Under the pieces are notes generated by a model. It did not search any database. It was given only the letters and a program-made list of their open reading frames with translations, and was not told the DNA's origin. Source: an uncultured Flavobacteriaceae bacterium (GTDB lineage Bacteria > Bacteroidota > Bacteroidia > Flavobacteriales > Flavobacteriaceae). Taken from it: a stretch of 64,000 nt of DNA. A program made the translations under genes and the position numbers. The stretch is from positions 375,001 to 439,000 of the forward strand of contig CALSUE010000001.1 in NCBI GenBank assembly GCA_943789455.1, read 5' to 3'. Positions 26,727 to 35,474 of this stretch are shown here, piece by piece (positions within the stretch are counted from its first letter, which is position 1; each line of letters starts with the position of its first letter).

Positions 26727-27575
26727 CTAGTTACTTTGTTTAAATAAAAATTCTTTTTCTTCTTTTGTAAGCGTTTCATATCCTGTTTTACTAATTTTAT
26801 CTAGTATTGAATCTATTTTAGCTTGTTTATTATTTGTTGATTTTTTTGTACTTGTTTTTTTAGTTGACTTGTAAACAGTTTGAAGTGGTTTTTTTCTATT
26901 AGAAAATAATTCAGAAAACCAGCTAAAAAGATTACTCTTTTTATTACTCGCCTTAGATACATAAATGTAGCCAAACAACGCCCCCCCTAAATGGGCTATG
27001 TGACCTCCACCATTTCCGCCTGCTAATGAAATTAAATCAAATAAAATAAAAACTCCGGCTAATTGCCAAACTTTAACATACCCAATAAACCTTAATTGTA
27101 GTTGATAATTTGGAATATAAGTAGCGATTCCAATAACAATGGCTGTTATACCTGCTGAAGCGCCTACCATGGTATGAACTTTTCCTTCAAATAAAGGGAA
27201 ATAACTATAGCTCAGTAAATAAGCAATTCCACCAAATAAGGTTCCTAAAATATAAAAATTTAAGGCTTGTTTTTCAGAGAAATACTCTAAGAAAAGTCTT
27301 CCAAAAAAATGCAACACTAGACAATTAAACAATATGTGTAAAAAACCATGATGTAAAAAACCATAACTAACTAATGACCATGGCTTTATTATCATTTCTT
27401 CAAAGGATGAAGACAAGGAAAACCATTCATAGATAAAGTTTGTTTTGTTTCCATATAAACCACTAAAAGAACTCAAAATTAACGTGATGATGAAAACAGC
27501 TATATTAACATAAATTAATTGTTGAATAATTGATGCTGATTTAAATTTTGATTTTAACTCGTTAATTAAACTCAT
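26727..27575 (-). CDS. Rhomboid-family intramembrane serine protease with DUF6576-like tail
   Basis: A 282-residue rhomboid with about six membrane segments. The catalytic serine is Ser140 in VGASAGIT and the histidine lies in GGGHIAHLGGALFG (His195). The C-terminal 70 residues leave the membrane as a basic Thr/Lys-rich linker followed by a small helical domain, ILDKISKTGYETLTKEEKEF, seen in Bacteroidota rhomboids (DUF6576-like). It is directly adjacent to a second rhomboid gene with no bases between them. Cleaves membrane proteins within the bilayer; substrate unknown. Confidence 0.88.
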   Translation of the reverse strand: MSLINELKSKFKSASIIQQLIYVNIAVFIITLILSSFSGLYGNKTNFIYEWFSLSSSFEEMIIKPWSLVSYGFLHHGFLHILFNCLVLHFFGRLFLEYFSEKQALNFYILGTLFGGIAYLLSYSYFPLFEGKVHTMVGASAGITAIVIGIATYIPNYQLQLRFIGYVKVWQLAGVFILFDLISLAGGNGGGHIAHLGGALFGYIYVSKASNKKSNLFSWFSELFSNRKKPLQTVYKSTKKTSTKKSTNNKQAKIDSILDKISKTGYETLTKEEKEFLFKQSN

Positions 27576-28316
27576 CTATTTGTAATATTTGAATTGATTA
27601 TTTTTCCAGTAATAAGCTAATATAAAACCAATAATAGCACCTCCTATATGTGCAAAATGCGCTACATTTCCTATTGAATATTTAGTCATTCCAAAAAATA
27701 AATCTCCAACCAAAATTAATGGAATAAAGTATTTTGCTGCGATTGGAACAGGAAAAAATATTAACGCCAATTTTGCATCTTTAAAATACATCCCAAAAGC
27801 AACCAAAACGCCATATACAGCTCCTGAGGCACCTACTGCTGGTGTATGATATAAACTATAAAACTTACTTAATTCTTCTTGAGATAAAGTAATAATATCA
27901 GCATAATTGGTATACACTCCTGTATCTAATATTTTTGAAATATTATTTGAATTCAGTCCATTCTGGATCAATACATCAAAGTAACCATTAAATTGATAAT
28001 AATTAACAAGTGAGTAAATTAATCCAGCTCCAATTCCTGCCGAGAAGTAAAAAAATAAAAATTTATTACGTCCCCACATTTTTTCTAAAGGTGTACCAAA
28101 TGCCCATAGACCATACATATTGAATAGAATATGAGCAAAACTTCCATGCATAAACATGTGAGTAACATATTGCCAAAAACCAAAATTTTCATTCTTTGGG
28201 AAATGTAAGGCAAGAACATTAGTGAGATCTAGATTTATGAGTTGTGGCCCAATAAATAAAATAACATTAATAATGATTAGATGCTTTATTCCTTCTGTAA
28301 GTTTAATTCCATTCAT
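27576..28316 (-). CDS. Rhomboid-family intramembrane serine protease
   Basis: A 246-residue rhomboid protease with about six membrane segments. The catalytic serine is Ser164 in AVGASGAVYG and the histidine lies in VAHFAHIGGAIIG (His223). The HGSFAHILFNMYGLW segment in the second membrane region is also canonical. It is closer to the plain six-segment bacterial form, lacking the soluble tail of its neighbour. It lies three bases after mutL and touches the next rhomboid gene, so all are co-transcribed. Confidence 0.9.
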   Translation of the reverse strand: MNGIKLTEGIKHLIIINVILFIGPQLINLDLTNVLALHFPKNENFGFWQYVTHMFMHGSFAHILFNMYGLWAFGTPLEKMWGRNKFLFFYFSAGIGAGLIYSLVNYYQFNGYFDVLIQNGLNSNNISKILDTGVYTNYADIITLSQEELSKFYSLYHTPAVGASGAVYGVLVAFGMYFKDAKLALIFFPVPIAAKYFIPLILVGDLFFGMTKYSIGNVAHFAHIGGAIIGFILAYYWKNNQFKYYK

Positions 28317-28319
28317 AAG

Positions 28320-30128
28320 TTAGCGGGCAAATAGATGATCTATTTCTTGTAAGGTTAATGTCTTAAATATTGCCTTCCCAGAGGGGCTAATACTAGGCTC
28401 CTTACACGAAAACAAACTATTCACAAGGTTTTCTTGTTCTTTTTGTGATAAAACGTGTCCAGTTTTAATAGCAATAGATTTTGCAAACGTAGATGCCATA
28501 ATCTCTAAGGGCTTAAAATTTATGTCTGGAACATCTACATTAATATTTTCTAAAAGTTCCTCTAAAATTTTTGAAATCTTACTTTCAGAGATAGACATGG
28601 GAGTCCCTTTGATTGTAATTGACTCTTTTGTAAATTCATCGAAACAAAAGCCTACATTTTCTAATTCTGATTTTAAAGTATATAACATTTCAATTTCAGT
28701 CGATGAAAATGAAATGGTGATAGGGAATAATAATTGTTGACTATGAACCTCTTCTTGTGAGGAACTGTTTAAAAATTCTTCGTAAAGAACTCGTTGATGT
28801 GCTAGCGACTGATGAATTAAAACAACACCAGACTTAATGGAACTTAATAAATATTTTCTTTGAATTTGAATTGTTTTATTGGAGGGGTAAGTTTGCTCAT
28901 TATCAAATAGTTTCTCTTGAAATTCAACCTCATCTGTGGTGACATACAAACTTTCCCAATTTGAATTTTCTTTTACATGTTGAAATGAAGATTTATTTTG
29001 AATTGTATCTTCATTACTAAAAGGATTAAAAGAAGGGTCTACGGTAATTTTTGGACTAGAAGGTTTCGATTCTTGTTTTGTAAAATTATAAGGTGTATCT
29101 AAAGTAGCGTCTCTATTAAAATCTAGAATGGGAGCAACATTGTATTGTCCTAAACTGTGTTTCACTGTAGCTCTTAAAATAGCATATACAGCCTTTTCAT
29201 CATCAAACTTTACCTCAGTTTTTGTTGGATGTATGTTGATGTCAATACTTTTAGACGGAACAGTCAAATACAAAAAATAAGATGGATGTGAGCCATGCTC
29301 TAACAGTCCTTCGAAAGCAGCTACTACGGCATGATTTAAATAAGGGCTTTTTACGTAACGATTATTAACAAAAAAGAATTGTTCTCCTCTTTTTTTCTTT
29401 GAAAAGTTAGGTTTTGTAATGAACCCCTCAATTGATATCATTTCAGTGTCTTCAGATACAGGAACTAGTTTTTCATTCATTTTAGCTCCAAAAATAGCTA
29501 CAATCCTTTTTCTTAAATTACTAGCTTTCAAAAGATATATTTCGTTATCGTTGTGATAAAGACTAAAAGCTATTTCTGGATGAGTTAAAGATACACGTTG
29601 GAATTCATCAATAATGTGTCTGGTTTCAATGGTATCTGATTTTAAAAAATTTCTTCTAGCTGGGATATTGTAAAATAAGTTTTTTACTGCAATATTAGTT
29701 CCAACTGGTGTTGCAGTCATTTCCTGGTATATAACTTTACTGCCTTCAATTTTTATGTGCGTACCGATTTCTTGAGAATTTTGCTTTGTTTTCATTTCTA
29801 CATGTGAAATGGCAGCTATTGAAGCCATAGCCTCACCTCTAAACCCTTTTGTATGTAATTTAAACAAGTCCTCTGCAACTCTTATTTTAGAAGTTGCGTG
29901 CCGTTCAAATGAAAGCTTAGCATCAATTGTACTCATGCCTTTTCCATTATCAATAACTTGTATTAACGTTTTTCCTGCATCTCTAATAATAAGCTGAATT
30001 GAAGTAGACGAAGCATCAATAGAATTTTCTAATAATTCTTTAACCACAGAGGCTGGTCTTTGAACTACTTCTCCGGCAGCAATTTGATTGGCAACGTGAT
30101 CAGGTAAAAGTTGAATAATGTCTGACAT
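28320..30128 (-). CDS. mutL: DNA mismatch repair protein MutL
   Basis: A 602-residue mismatch-repair coordinator. The N-terminal GHKL ATPase is intact: LLENSIDAS (Glu33-region), DNGKGM, GFRGEA and the transducer domain up to about residue 330. A low-complexity linker leads to the C-terminal dimerisation domain. There the expected endonuclease motif DQHA-x2-E-x4-E reads HQSLAHQRVLYEE (439-451), and the later zinc motifs are also altered (SPSGK in place of CPHGRP), so nicking activity is doubtful. It overlaps the upstream small membrane-protein gene by one base (TAATG). Confidence 0.94.
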   Translation of the reverse strand: MSDIIQLLPDHVANQIAAGEVVQRPASVVKELLENSIDASSTSIQLIIRDAGKTLIQVIDNGKGMSTIDAKLSFERHATSKIRVAEDLFKLHTKGFRGEAMASIAAISHVEMKTKQNSQEIGTHIKIEGSKVIYQEMTATPVGTNIAVKNLFYNIPARRNFLKSDTIETRHIIDEFQRVSLTHPEIAFSLYHNDNEIYLLKASNLRKRIVAIFGAKMNEKLVPVSEDTEMISIEGFITKPNFSKKKRGEQFFFVNNRYVKSPYLNHAVVAAFEGLLEHGSHPSYFLYLTVPSKSIDINIHPTKTEVKFDDEKAVYAILRATVKHSLGQYNVAPILDFNRDATLDTPYNFTKQESKPSSPKITVDPSFNPFSNEDTIQNKSSFQHVKENSNWESLYVTTDEVEFQEKLFDNEQTYPSNKTIQIQRKYLLSSIKSGVVLIHQSLAHQRVLYEEFLNSSSQEEVHSQQLLFPITISFSSTEIEMLYTLKSELENVGFCFDEFTKESITIKGTPMSISESKISKILEELLENINVDVPDINFKPLEIMASTFAKSIAIKTGHVLSQKEQENLVNSLFSCKEPSISPSGKAIFKTLTLQEIDHLFAR

Positions 30129-30451
30129 TATTTTTGGCTAAAAATGGATAGATCAAAATCTATAATGAATAAAAAAATAAGTACTAAAACAGCGATTATA
30201 TATAAAACAACTTTATTTGAATTTGAAGGAGAATCATCTAATTGATAATTTTCATCATCAATTGTTATAATATTTTGATCTCCTTTTAAATCACTAATGG
30301 CATTATTAATTTTACCTTTTAAACTCGTATTGCTTCCTGTTGAACTTCTAAATTCATCAAATTTATGTTTGATAGCATATGGATTACCTTCACCTTTGTA
30401 ATATCTAGGTTGATAATCAAATTTTTTGTTTTTTCTTTTTATGATAGACAT
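30128..30451 (-). CDS. Small membrane protein of unknown function between ribH and mutL
   Basis: A 107-residue protein: a basic, Tyr-rich soluble N-terminal part (KKFDYQPRYYKGEGNPYAIK), an acidic middle, and one C-terminal membrane segment (residues about 82-100, VVLYIIAVLVLIFLFII). Conserved proteins like this sit beside ribH in Flavobacteria and may carry a riboflavin synthase name by transfer, but the sequence has no such domain. It has its own promoter, and its stop overlaps the mutL start by one base, so it is the first gene of the mutL-rhomboid run. Function unknown; the tail-anchored layout suggests a membrane partner protein. Confidence 0.7.
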   Translation of the reverse strand: MSIIKRKNKKFDYQPRYYKGEGNPYAIKHKFDEFRSSTGSNTSLKGKINNAISDLKGDQNIITIDDENYQLDDSPSNSNKVVLYIIAVLVLIFLFIIDFDLSIFSQK

Positions 30452-30510
30452 ACAGTACTTTGTAAGTTTTTATTTAACTACAAATACTAGGTTATTAGTA
30501 TGTAGCTTGT

Positions 30511-30541
30511 CAAAGTTACTTAATAATAAAATAATGGTCAA
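30511..30541 (-). promoter_or_regulatory. Promoter for the mutL-rhomboid operon
   Basis: On the minus strand: TTG at 30541-30539, a 20-base spacer, and TAACTTTG at 30518-30511, an almost ideal Bacteroidota promoter. It lies about 60 bases before the ATG of the small membrane-protein gene and after the ribH stop, so mutL and its neighbours are transcribed separately from ribH. Confidence 0.65.
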
Positions 30542-30568
30542 GATTGTTGTGAAGTTCCTTTGTTAAAT

Positions 30569-31042
30569 CTAACTTAAAGAAGCCATTTTAATAGCTGCTA
30601 TTGCAGATTCTATTCCTTTGTTTCCGAACTTACCTCCAGATCGGTCTATTGATTGTTGTTTCGTATTGTCCGTTAAAACGCAAAAAACAATAGGGGTATC
30701 GTGTTTAACATTTAAGTCTACAATCCCTTGCGTAACTCCATTGCAAACAAAATCAAAATGTTTTGTTTCTCCTTGAATAACGTTTCCTATAGCGATGATA
30801 GCATCCAGTTGTAGTGTTTTTATCATTCTTTTGCATCCATAAACTAATTCAAAGCTACCCGGAACTTTCCAAGAAATAATATTTTCTTGTTTGGCACCAC
30901 AATCTAAAAGGGTTTTAATAGCGCCTTTTTTTAGATTTTCAGTAATGTCAGAGTTCCATTCTGAAACAACAATCCCAAACCGAAGATGATTCGCATTTGG
31001 GATAGTTGTTTTATCGTAGTGTGATAAATTTGTTGTAGCCAT
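30569..31042 (-). CDS. ribH: 6,7-dimethyl-8-ribityllumazine synthase
   Basis: A 157-residue cytoplasmic enzyme catalysing the penultimate step of riboflavin synthesis, forming a multi-subunit capsid-like particle. The N-terminal FGIVVSEWNSDIT, the VPGSFELVYG loop, the active-site histidine in GETKHFDFVC and the terminal GNKGIESA segment are all present. It starts five bases after the TPR-protein gene and is probably co-transcribed with it. A second riboflavin gene (ribB-type) lies at 53141-54289. Confidence 0.95.
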   Translation of the reverse strand: MATTNLSHYDKTTIPNANHLRFGIVVSEWNSDITENLKKGAIKTLLDCGAKQENIISWKVPGSFELVYGCKRMIKTLQLDAIIAIGNVIQGETKHFDFVCNGVTQGIVDLNVKHDTPIVFCVLTDNTKQQSIDRSGGKFGNKGIESAIAAIKMASLS

Positions 31043-31047
31043 TGAAA

Positions 31048-31815
31048 TTATTGAGCGTATTTTGCGCTGTAAATGTATTTATCGATGTCTTTACTGGTAT
31101 TTGATGTAGGGTAATCTTCTTTTATCTGAGTGAACATTTTCTCAGCTTTTGCAAATTGACCTAAATCCATTGCTGATCTTCCTGCTTTGAATAAAAATAA
31201 AGGTGTAGTAAATTCATTATCTTTAAAGTTAGCTGCCTTTTCGTAATATTCTAAGGCATCTTCTGTCTGATCAATATCAGCAAATGCATCTCCAATTGCA
31301 CCAATTGCAGTTGGTCCAAGAATTTCATCGTCAGAGGAAAATTTACTTAAATATTCAATTGCCTTCTGATATTCTTTTAACTTTAAGTATGAGATACCTG
31401 CGTAATAGTTTGCAATATTTGCTGCTTTAGTTCCACTGTATTGAGATGAAATATCTAAAAAACCATATTTGTTATCAGCTCCATCTAAACCGAGTTGAAG
31501 TAAAGAATCAATTTCTGAGCCTGCTGCTAAATCTGCTTCGTTAAAGTGTTTCCTTGGGAAAGACAGTTCATTTGAGGCTGCTTCTTCTTTGGGTTCAATT
31601 ATAAATTTATTGTACCCTAAAAAACCAAGGATTAAAGCTATCACAACAACTAAACTATAAAATAAAGACTTGCTATTTTTTTCAATCCATTGCTCAGATT
31701 TTGAAGCAGTATCATCTAGCGTATTAAAAACTTCTGCAGTTGTACTCTGCATATCTATAGCTTCTTGATCTTTCTTATCTTTAGGTTTATACCCTTTTTT
31801 CTTATATGTTGCCAT
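31048..31815 (-). CDS. Membrane-anchored TPR protein (YfgM-like)
   Basis: A 255-residue protein. The N-terminal 45 residues are charged and cytoplasmic, a single membrane segment lies at about residues 49-68 (YSLVVVIALILGFLGYNKF), and the rest consists of TPR-like helices (YYAGISYLKLKEYQKAIEYL, then GDAFADIDQTEDALEYYEKA). The topology matches YfgM/TPR_21 proteins, ancillary to the SecYEG translocon and envelope stress in other bacteria. It is followed at once by ribH. A good -7 box precedes it in the region shared with recF. Confidence 0.82.
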   Translation of the reverse strand: MATYKKKGYKPKDKKDQEAIDMQSTTAEVFNTLDDTASKSEQWIEKNSKSLFYSLVVVIALILGFLGYNKFIIEPKEEAASNELSFPRKHFNEADLAAGSEIDSLLQLGLDGADNKYGFLDISSQYSGTKAANIANYYAGISYLKLKEYQKAIEYLSKFSSDDEILGPTAIGAIGDAFADIDQTEDALEYYEKAANFKDNEFTTPLFLFKAGRSAMDLGQFAKAEKMFTQIKEDYPTSNTSKDIDKYIYSAKYAQ

Positions 31816-31839
31816 ATTTTTTTATAAAAATTTGTTCGG

Positions 31840-31847
31840 CAAAAATA
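31840..31847 (-). promoter_or_regulatory. Promoter -7 box for the TPR-ribH genes
   Basis: On the minus strand this reads TATTTTTG, followed by CCG; an exact TAnnTTTG match, 25 bases before the ATG. It faces away from the recF promoter in the same 113-base gap. Confidence 0.55.
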
Positions 31848-31857
31848 GTTTTTTTAA

Positions 31858-31889
31858 TTGGATTTAAAAACCAATATATCGTAATTTTT
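31858..31889 (+). promoter_or_regulatory. Putative promoter for recF
   Basis: TTG at 31858-31860, a 21-base spacer, and TAATTTTT at 31882-31889, near the TAnnTTTG consensus. It would give a leader of about 33 bases before the ATG at 31929. Confidence 0.4.
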
Positions 31890-31928
31890 CAATAATTTGC
31901 AGAAGCTTATTGACTTTAAAATTTAGTT

Positions 31929-33008
31929 ATGTATTTACGAAAATTATCTTTAGTTAATTTTAAAAACTTTGATTCTAGAACTTTTGATTTTGAAAAAAAA
32001 ATTAATTGTTTTGTTGGTCAAAATGGTATTGGTAAAACTAACATCTTAGATGCAATTTATTATTTGTCTTTTACAAAAAGCTATTTTAATCCTGTAGCTG
32101 TTCAAAATATTCAACATACTAAGAGTTTTTTCATGGTTGAGGGCGATTACACTATAAACGATAGAAAAGAAAAAATTATCTGTAGTTTAAAAAAAGGACA
32201 AAAGAAACTACTAAAGCGAAATGGAAAGGCTTATGATAAATTTTCTGAACATGTAGGTCAAATCCCACTAGTAATTATTTCTCCTTATGATAGGGATTTA
32301 GTTACTGATGGAAGTGATGCAAGAAGAAAGTTTATTGACGGTGTTATCTCTCAACAAGATAAAACTTATTTAAAAGATCTTATAGCTTACAATAAAGTAC
32401 TATCTCAAAGAAATGCCTTATTAAAGTATTTTGCTGCTAACAGAACCTTCGATGCTGTTAATTTAGAAGTTTATAATGAACAGTTAATTGCCTATGGGGC
32501 TAATATTTTTGATAAAAGAAAAAGTTTTTTAGAAAACTTTATTCCTATTTTTAATTCTAAATATCAGATTATTTCAAATGATAAAGAACAAGTAGATTTA
32601 ATATACAAAAGTCAATTACTTATTTCTTCTTATAGAGATTTATTAAATAAAAACTTAGAAAAAGATAAAATCTTGCAGTATACTACTGTTGGTATTCATA
32701 AAGATGATTTAAGTTTTGAAATTGGTAATTATCCTGTAAAAAAATTTGGTTCTCAAGGACAGCAGAAATCATATTTAATAGCATTAAAATTTGCTCAATT
32801 TGAATTTATAAAAAAGCAATCTAATTTGACTCCCATACTGCTTTTAGATGATATTTTTGATAAACTTGATGAGCATCGAGTTTCTCAAATTATTGAATTG
32901 GTAAATAATGATGAGTTTGGTCAGATATTTATTACGGATACGCATTCAGAACGAATCGAAAAAATACTAGAACAAAGTAATAAATCATATCAAATTTATA
33001 ATATGTAG
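31929..33008 (+). CDS. recF: DNA repair and replication protein RecF
   Basis: A 359-residue SMC-like ATPase that helps load RecA at gaps. Walker A is GQNGIGKTN (residues 30-38), the ABC-type signature is [15 protein letters not shown] and Walker B is [16 protein letters not shown]. Family length is normal. The next gene, a DUF721 protein, follows after 54 bases on the same strand, a common pairing in Bacteroidota. No dnaA or dnaN is nearby, so this is not the replication-origin type cluster. Confidence 0.95.
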   Translation: MYLRKLSLVNFKNFDSRTFDFEKKINCFVGQNGIGKTNILDAIYYLSFTKSYFNPVAVQNIQHTKSFFMVEGDYTINDRKEKIICSLKKGQKKLLKRNGKAYDKFSEHVGQIPLVIISPYDRDLVTDGSDARRKFIDGVISQQDKTYLKDLIAYNKVLSQRNALLKYFAANRTFDAVNLEVYNEQLIAYGANIFDKRKSFLENFIPIFNSKYQIISNDKEQVDLIYKSQLLISSYRDLLNKNLEKDKILQYTTVGIHKDDLSFEIGNYPVKKFGSQGQQKSYLIALKFAQFEFIKKQSNLTPILLLDDIFDKLDEHRVSQIIELVNNDEFGQIFITDTHSERIEKILEQSNKSYQIYNM

Positions 33009-33062
33009 TTTTACAGTAATAAGATCTACGCTTTCATTAAATTTATCCAAAACAGAGACTCC

Positions 33063-33359
33063 ATGTCTAAAAGAGAAAATGATTCTTTAGCGCTTAAACA
33101 ACTCATGAAATCTTTCATAAAAGAAAATAATTTGTCTAAGGGAATGCAAAAAATAAAAGTTGAAGAGGCTTGGCATAAACTAATGGGGCAGGGAGTTACT
33201 TCCTATACACATTCAGTTGAATTGCAAAAAAAGACATTAATAATTAGGTTAACATCATCTGTTTTAAGAGAAGAATTAAGCTATGGTAAAGAAAAAATTA
33301 TCAAGATGATTAATGAGGAAATTGGAGATAAAGTGATTTCTAAATTGATGTTAGTGTAA
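33063..33359 (+). CDS. DUF721/DciA-like protein
   Basis: A 98-residue basic protein of the DUF721 family. The segment VEEAWHKLMGQGVTSYTHSVEL is the family core. DciA, a member, loads the replicative helicase in bacteria lacking DnaC/DnaI; whether this small form does so is inference. It lies downstream of recF on the same strand and is followed by a strong hairpin terminator. Confidence 0.82.
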   Translation: MSKRENDSLALKQLMKSFIKENNLSKGMQKIKVEEAWHKLMGQGVTSYTHSVELQKKTLIIRLTSSVLREELSYGKEKIIKMINEEIGDKVISKLMLV

Positions 33360-33380
33360 TTATAATAAGTAGTATTTAAA

Positions 33381-33411
33381 AAAAAAACCGAGCTATATGC
33401 TCGGTTTTTTT
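33381..33411. terminator. Bidirectional intrinsic terminator
   Basis: Stem ACCGAGC / GCTCGGT with loop TATAT, flanked by an A-run on the left and a T-run on the right. It lies between the convergent DUF721 and ndk genes and can serve both. Confidence 0.92.
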
Positions 33412-33425
33412 TTATTTTTTTATTT

Positions 33426-33845
33426 TTAAAATTTTTCCCTTCCAGAAAAATGAAAATTACCCTCTATCTCAGCATTTTCGTTACTGTCAGAACCATGAAC
33501 TGCATTTTCTCCCATAGAAGTTGCATAGAGTTTTCTTATGGTTCCTTCTGCAGCATCTGCTGGATTTGTTGCACCAATTAAAGTTCTAAAATCTTCAACA
33601 GCATTTTCTTTTTCTAAAATAGCTGCTACGATAGGACCTCTAGTCATGAATGCTACTAATTCTCCAAAGAAAGGGCGTTCATTGTGAACTGCATAGAATG
33701 TTTCTGCATCGTTTTTAGTCATTTGTGTTTTTTTCATTGCCACTATTCTAAAACCTGCCGAATTAATTTTATCTAAAATTGCACCAGTATGTCCATTTTC
33801 GACACCATCTGGTTTAATCATTGTAAATGTTCTGTTTGTTGCCAT
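33426..33845 (-). CDS. ndk: Nucleoside diphosphate kinase
   Basis: A 139-residue cytoplasmic enzyme that balances nucleoside triphosphates. The N-terminus [15 protein letters not shown] and the active-site histidine, His117 in NAVHGSDS, are intact. The longest start at 33935 would add 30 residues; a -7 box at 33878-33885 lies between, and ATG 33845 gives the canonical [13 protein letters not shown], so I use it. It faces nrnA across an 75-base gap with divergent promoters. Confidence 0.96.
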   Translation of the reverse strand: MATNRTFTMIKPDGVENGHTGAILDKINSAGFRIVAMKKTQMTKNDAETFYAVHNERPFFGELVAFMTRGPIVAAILEKENAVEDFRTLIGATNPADAAEGTIRKLYATSMGENAVHGSDSNENAEIEGNFHFSGREKF

Positions 33846-33877
33846 TTTTGTTTTGTATAATGTTTTATAAATCGCGG

Positions 33878-33885
33878 CAAAAGTA
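33878..33885 (-). promoter_or_regulatory. Promoter -7 box for ndk
   Basis: On the minus strand this reads TACTTTTG, an exact TAnnTTTG match, 32 bases before the ATG at 33845. It excludes the longer in-frame start. Confidence 0.5.
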
Positions 33886-33906
33886 CATAATTTTTTAATA
33901 AAATTG

Positions 33907-33914
33907 TATCTTCG
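33907..33914 (+). promoter_or_regulatory. Promoter -7 box for nrnA, very close to the start codon
   Basis: TATCTTCG, followed by CA, is close to the TAnnTTTG consensus and ends only six bases before the ATG. If used, the transcript would be leaderless or nearly so. Confidence 0.4.
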
Positions 33915-33920
33915 CAACTT

Positions 33921-34949
33921 ATGATTTTGAAACAATTTGAAGAACTTAAATCATTTTTAGAAACTCCTAGAAATGTTGTTATAGTTGGACACAGAAACCC
34001 AGATGGTGATGCTATGGGTGCTTCTTTGGGCTTGTGTCATTATTTAAAAAAGAAAGGACATACCCCAACAGTTGTAGTGCCTAATGAATACCCTGATTTT
34101 CTACATTGGCTTCCTGGCTCAGACAACACATACAGGTTTGATTGGCAGAATTCTCAGGCTCAAAGAGCCATAAACGCCTCCGAAATTATATTTCTATTAG
34201 ATTTTAATGCACTGCATAGAGTTGGTCAGGATATGCAAAATACATTAGAAAGTTATCAAAAAGACTTTGTGTTAATTGATCATCACCAACAACCTGACAC
34301 CTTTACTTATATGTATTCTGATGTAGAAATGTGTTCTACTTGTCAAATGGTATATCATTTTATTGAAAAAATGGGAGACTTAAACTTGATTGATTCAGAA
34401 ATTTCTACCTGTTTGTATACTGGTATCATGACAGATACTGGTTCATTCAGGTTTCGATCAACTACGAGCTTAACACACAGGGTTATAGCCGATTTGATAG
34501 ATAAGGGTGCAGAAAATCATAAAATACATAGTGATGTTTATGATTCAAGCTCCTATGGTAGGTTGCAATTACTTGGACAAGCATTAAGTAATCTTAAAGT
34601 TCAATCTGCATACAAAACAGCATACATAACGCTTACACAAGAGGAGAAAATAGCCAACAACTTTAAGAAAGGAGATACCGAAGGTATTGTGAATTATGCG
34701 CTATCAATTCAAGGAATAGTAATGGCTGCAATTTTTATAGAGGATAAAGAACAGGGAATCATAAAAATATCTTTTAGATCTAAAGGAACATTTTCGGTAA
34801 ATCAATTTGCAAGAGAAAATTTTAATGGAGGCGGTCATGATAATGCTGCAGGAGGAAAGTCAGATCTTTCTATGGAGGATACCATTAATAAATTTAATAA
34901 ATTATTACCAAAAAATAAAGAAGGTTTACTCAAATCATATGAAGTTTAG
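33921..34949 (+). CDS. nrnA: DHH-family phosphoesterase NrnA-like (oligoribonuclease / pAp phosphatase)
   Basis: A 342-residue cytoplasmic enzyme that should degrade short RNA or DNA oligonucleotides and 3',5'-bisphosphate adenosine. The DHH motifs are present: [33 protein letters not shown], and the DHHA1 domain with [11 protein letters not shown]. Its last 11 bases overlap gldI, the next gene, so translation is likely coupled. A gene of this family beside gldI is a conserved flavobacterial arrangement. Confidence 0.9.
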   Translation: MILKQFEELKSFLETPRNVVIVGHRNPDGDAMGASLGLCHYLKKKGHTPTVVVPNEYPDFLHWLPGSDNTYRFDWQNSQAQRAINASEIIFLLDFNALHRVGQDMQNTLESYQKDFVLIDHHQQPDTFTYMYSDVEMCSTCQMVYHFIEKMGDLNLIDSEISTCLYTGIMTDTGSFRFRSTTSLTHRVIADLIDKGAENHKIHSDVYDSSSYGRLQLLGQALSNLKVQSAYKTAYITLTQEEKIANNFKKGDTEGIVNYALSIQGIVMAAIFIEDKEQGIIKISFRSKGTFSVNQFARENFNGGGHDNAAGGKSDLSMEDTINKFNKLLPKNKEGLLKSYEV

Positions 34950-35472
34950 AATTTTATATTTATTTGTTTTTTTTGTAGTAATTTCTTGTTCTAAACAAGA
35001 GGCAAGAAGACCTATATCAGCTAGTAGTAGTGGTTTATTGGAGTCTACCACAGCACTTCTAAAAAAAATCAATACTATTGAAGAAATAAAAATTAAAAAT
35101 TATATCAGAAAAGATAGTTTACATGATTATATTCGTTCCTCCTATGGATTTTGGTATCATTATATCGATAAAAAACAGACGGATACCATAACTCCATCTA
35201 AAAACGATGTTATTTCTTTAACCTATGATATTTTAGATTTAAGTGATCAAATTTTATATTCAAAAGAATTTATAGGTGTCAAAGAATATATTGTAGACAA
35301 AGAAGATTTTATTCCGGGATTACAATATGGAATAAAATTAATGAAAGAAGGAGAAAGTATAAAATTTATAATTCCCTCTTTTAATGCTTTTGGAGTTCTA
35401 GGAGACGAAAATAAAATAGGTATGAATACCTCAATAATAAGTAGAGTTACATTAATAAATATAAATAAATAA
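34939..35472 (+). CDS. gldI: GldI, gliding-motility FKBP-type lipoprotein
   Basis: A 177-residue lipoprotein (lipobox FVVISC, Cys17) with an FKBP-type domain. Members are needed for gliding in Flavobacterium johnsoniae and probably help fold gliding or type IX secretion components. The FKBP core is recognisable (VISLTYDILDL, EDFIPGLQYGIKLMKEGES) but the conserved tryptophan of the active site is Leu here, and the DSS motif is absent, so isomerase activity may be weak. A longer frame starts at 34807, but the ATG at 34939 gives a proper lipoprotein signal. It overlaps nrnA and is two bases from the next FKBP gene. Confidence 0.88.
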   Translation: MKFRILYLFVFFVVISCSKQEARRPISASSSGLLESTTALLKKINTIEEIKIKNYIRKDSLHDYIRSSYGFWYHYIDKKQTDTITPSKNDVISLTYDILDLSDQILYSKEFIGVKEYIVDKEDFIPGLQYGIKLMKEGESIKFIIPSFNAFGVLGDENKIGMNTSIISRVTLININK

Positions 35473-35474
35473 AA

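Noticed and set aside
33846-33935. N-terminal extension of Ndk
   Set aside because: It contains a -7 promoter box, overlaps the nrnA start and does not match the family.
34807-34938. N-terminal extension of GldI into nrnA
   Set aside because: It would place the lipoprotein signal in the middle of the protein; the ATG at 34939 fits a normal lipobox start.
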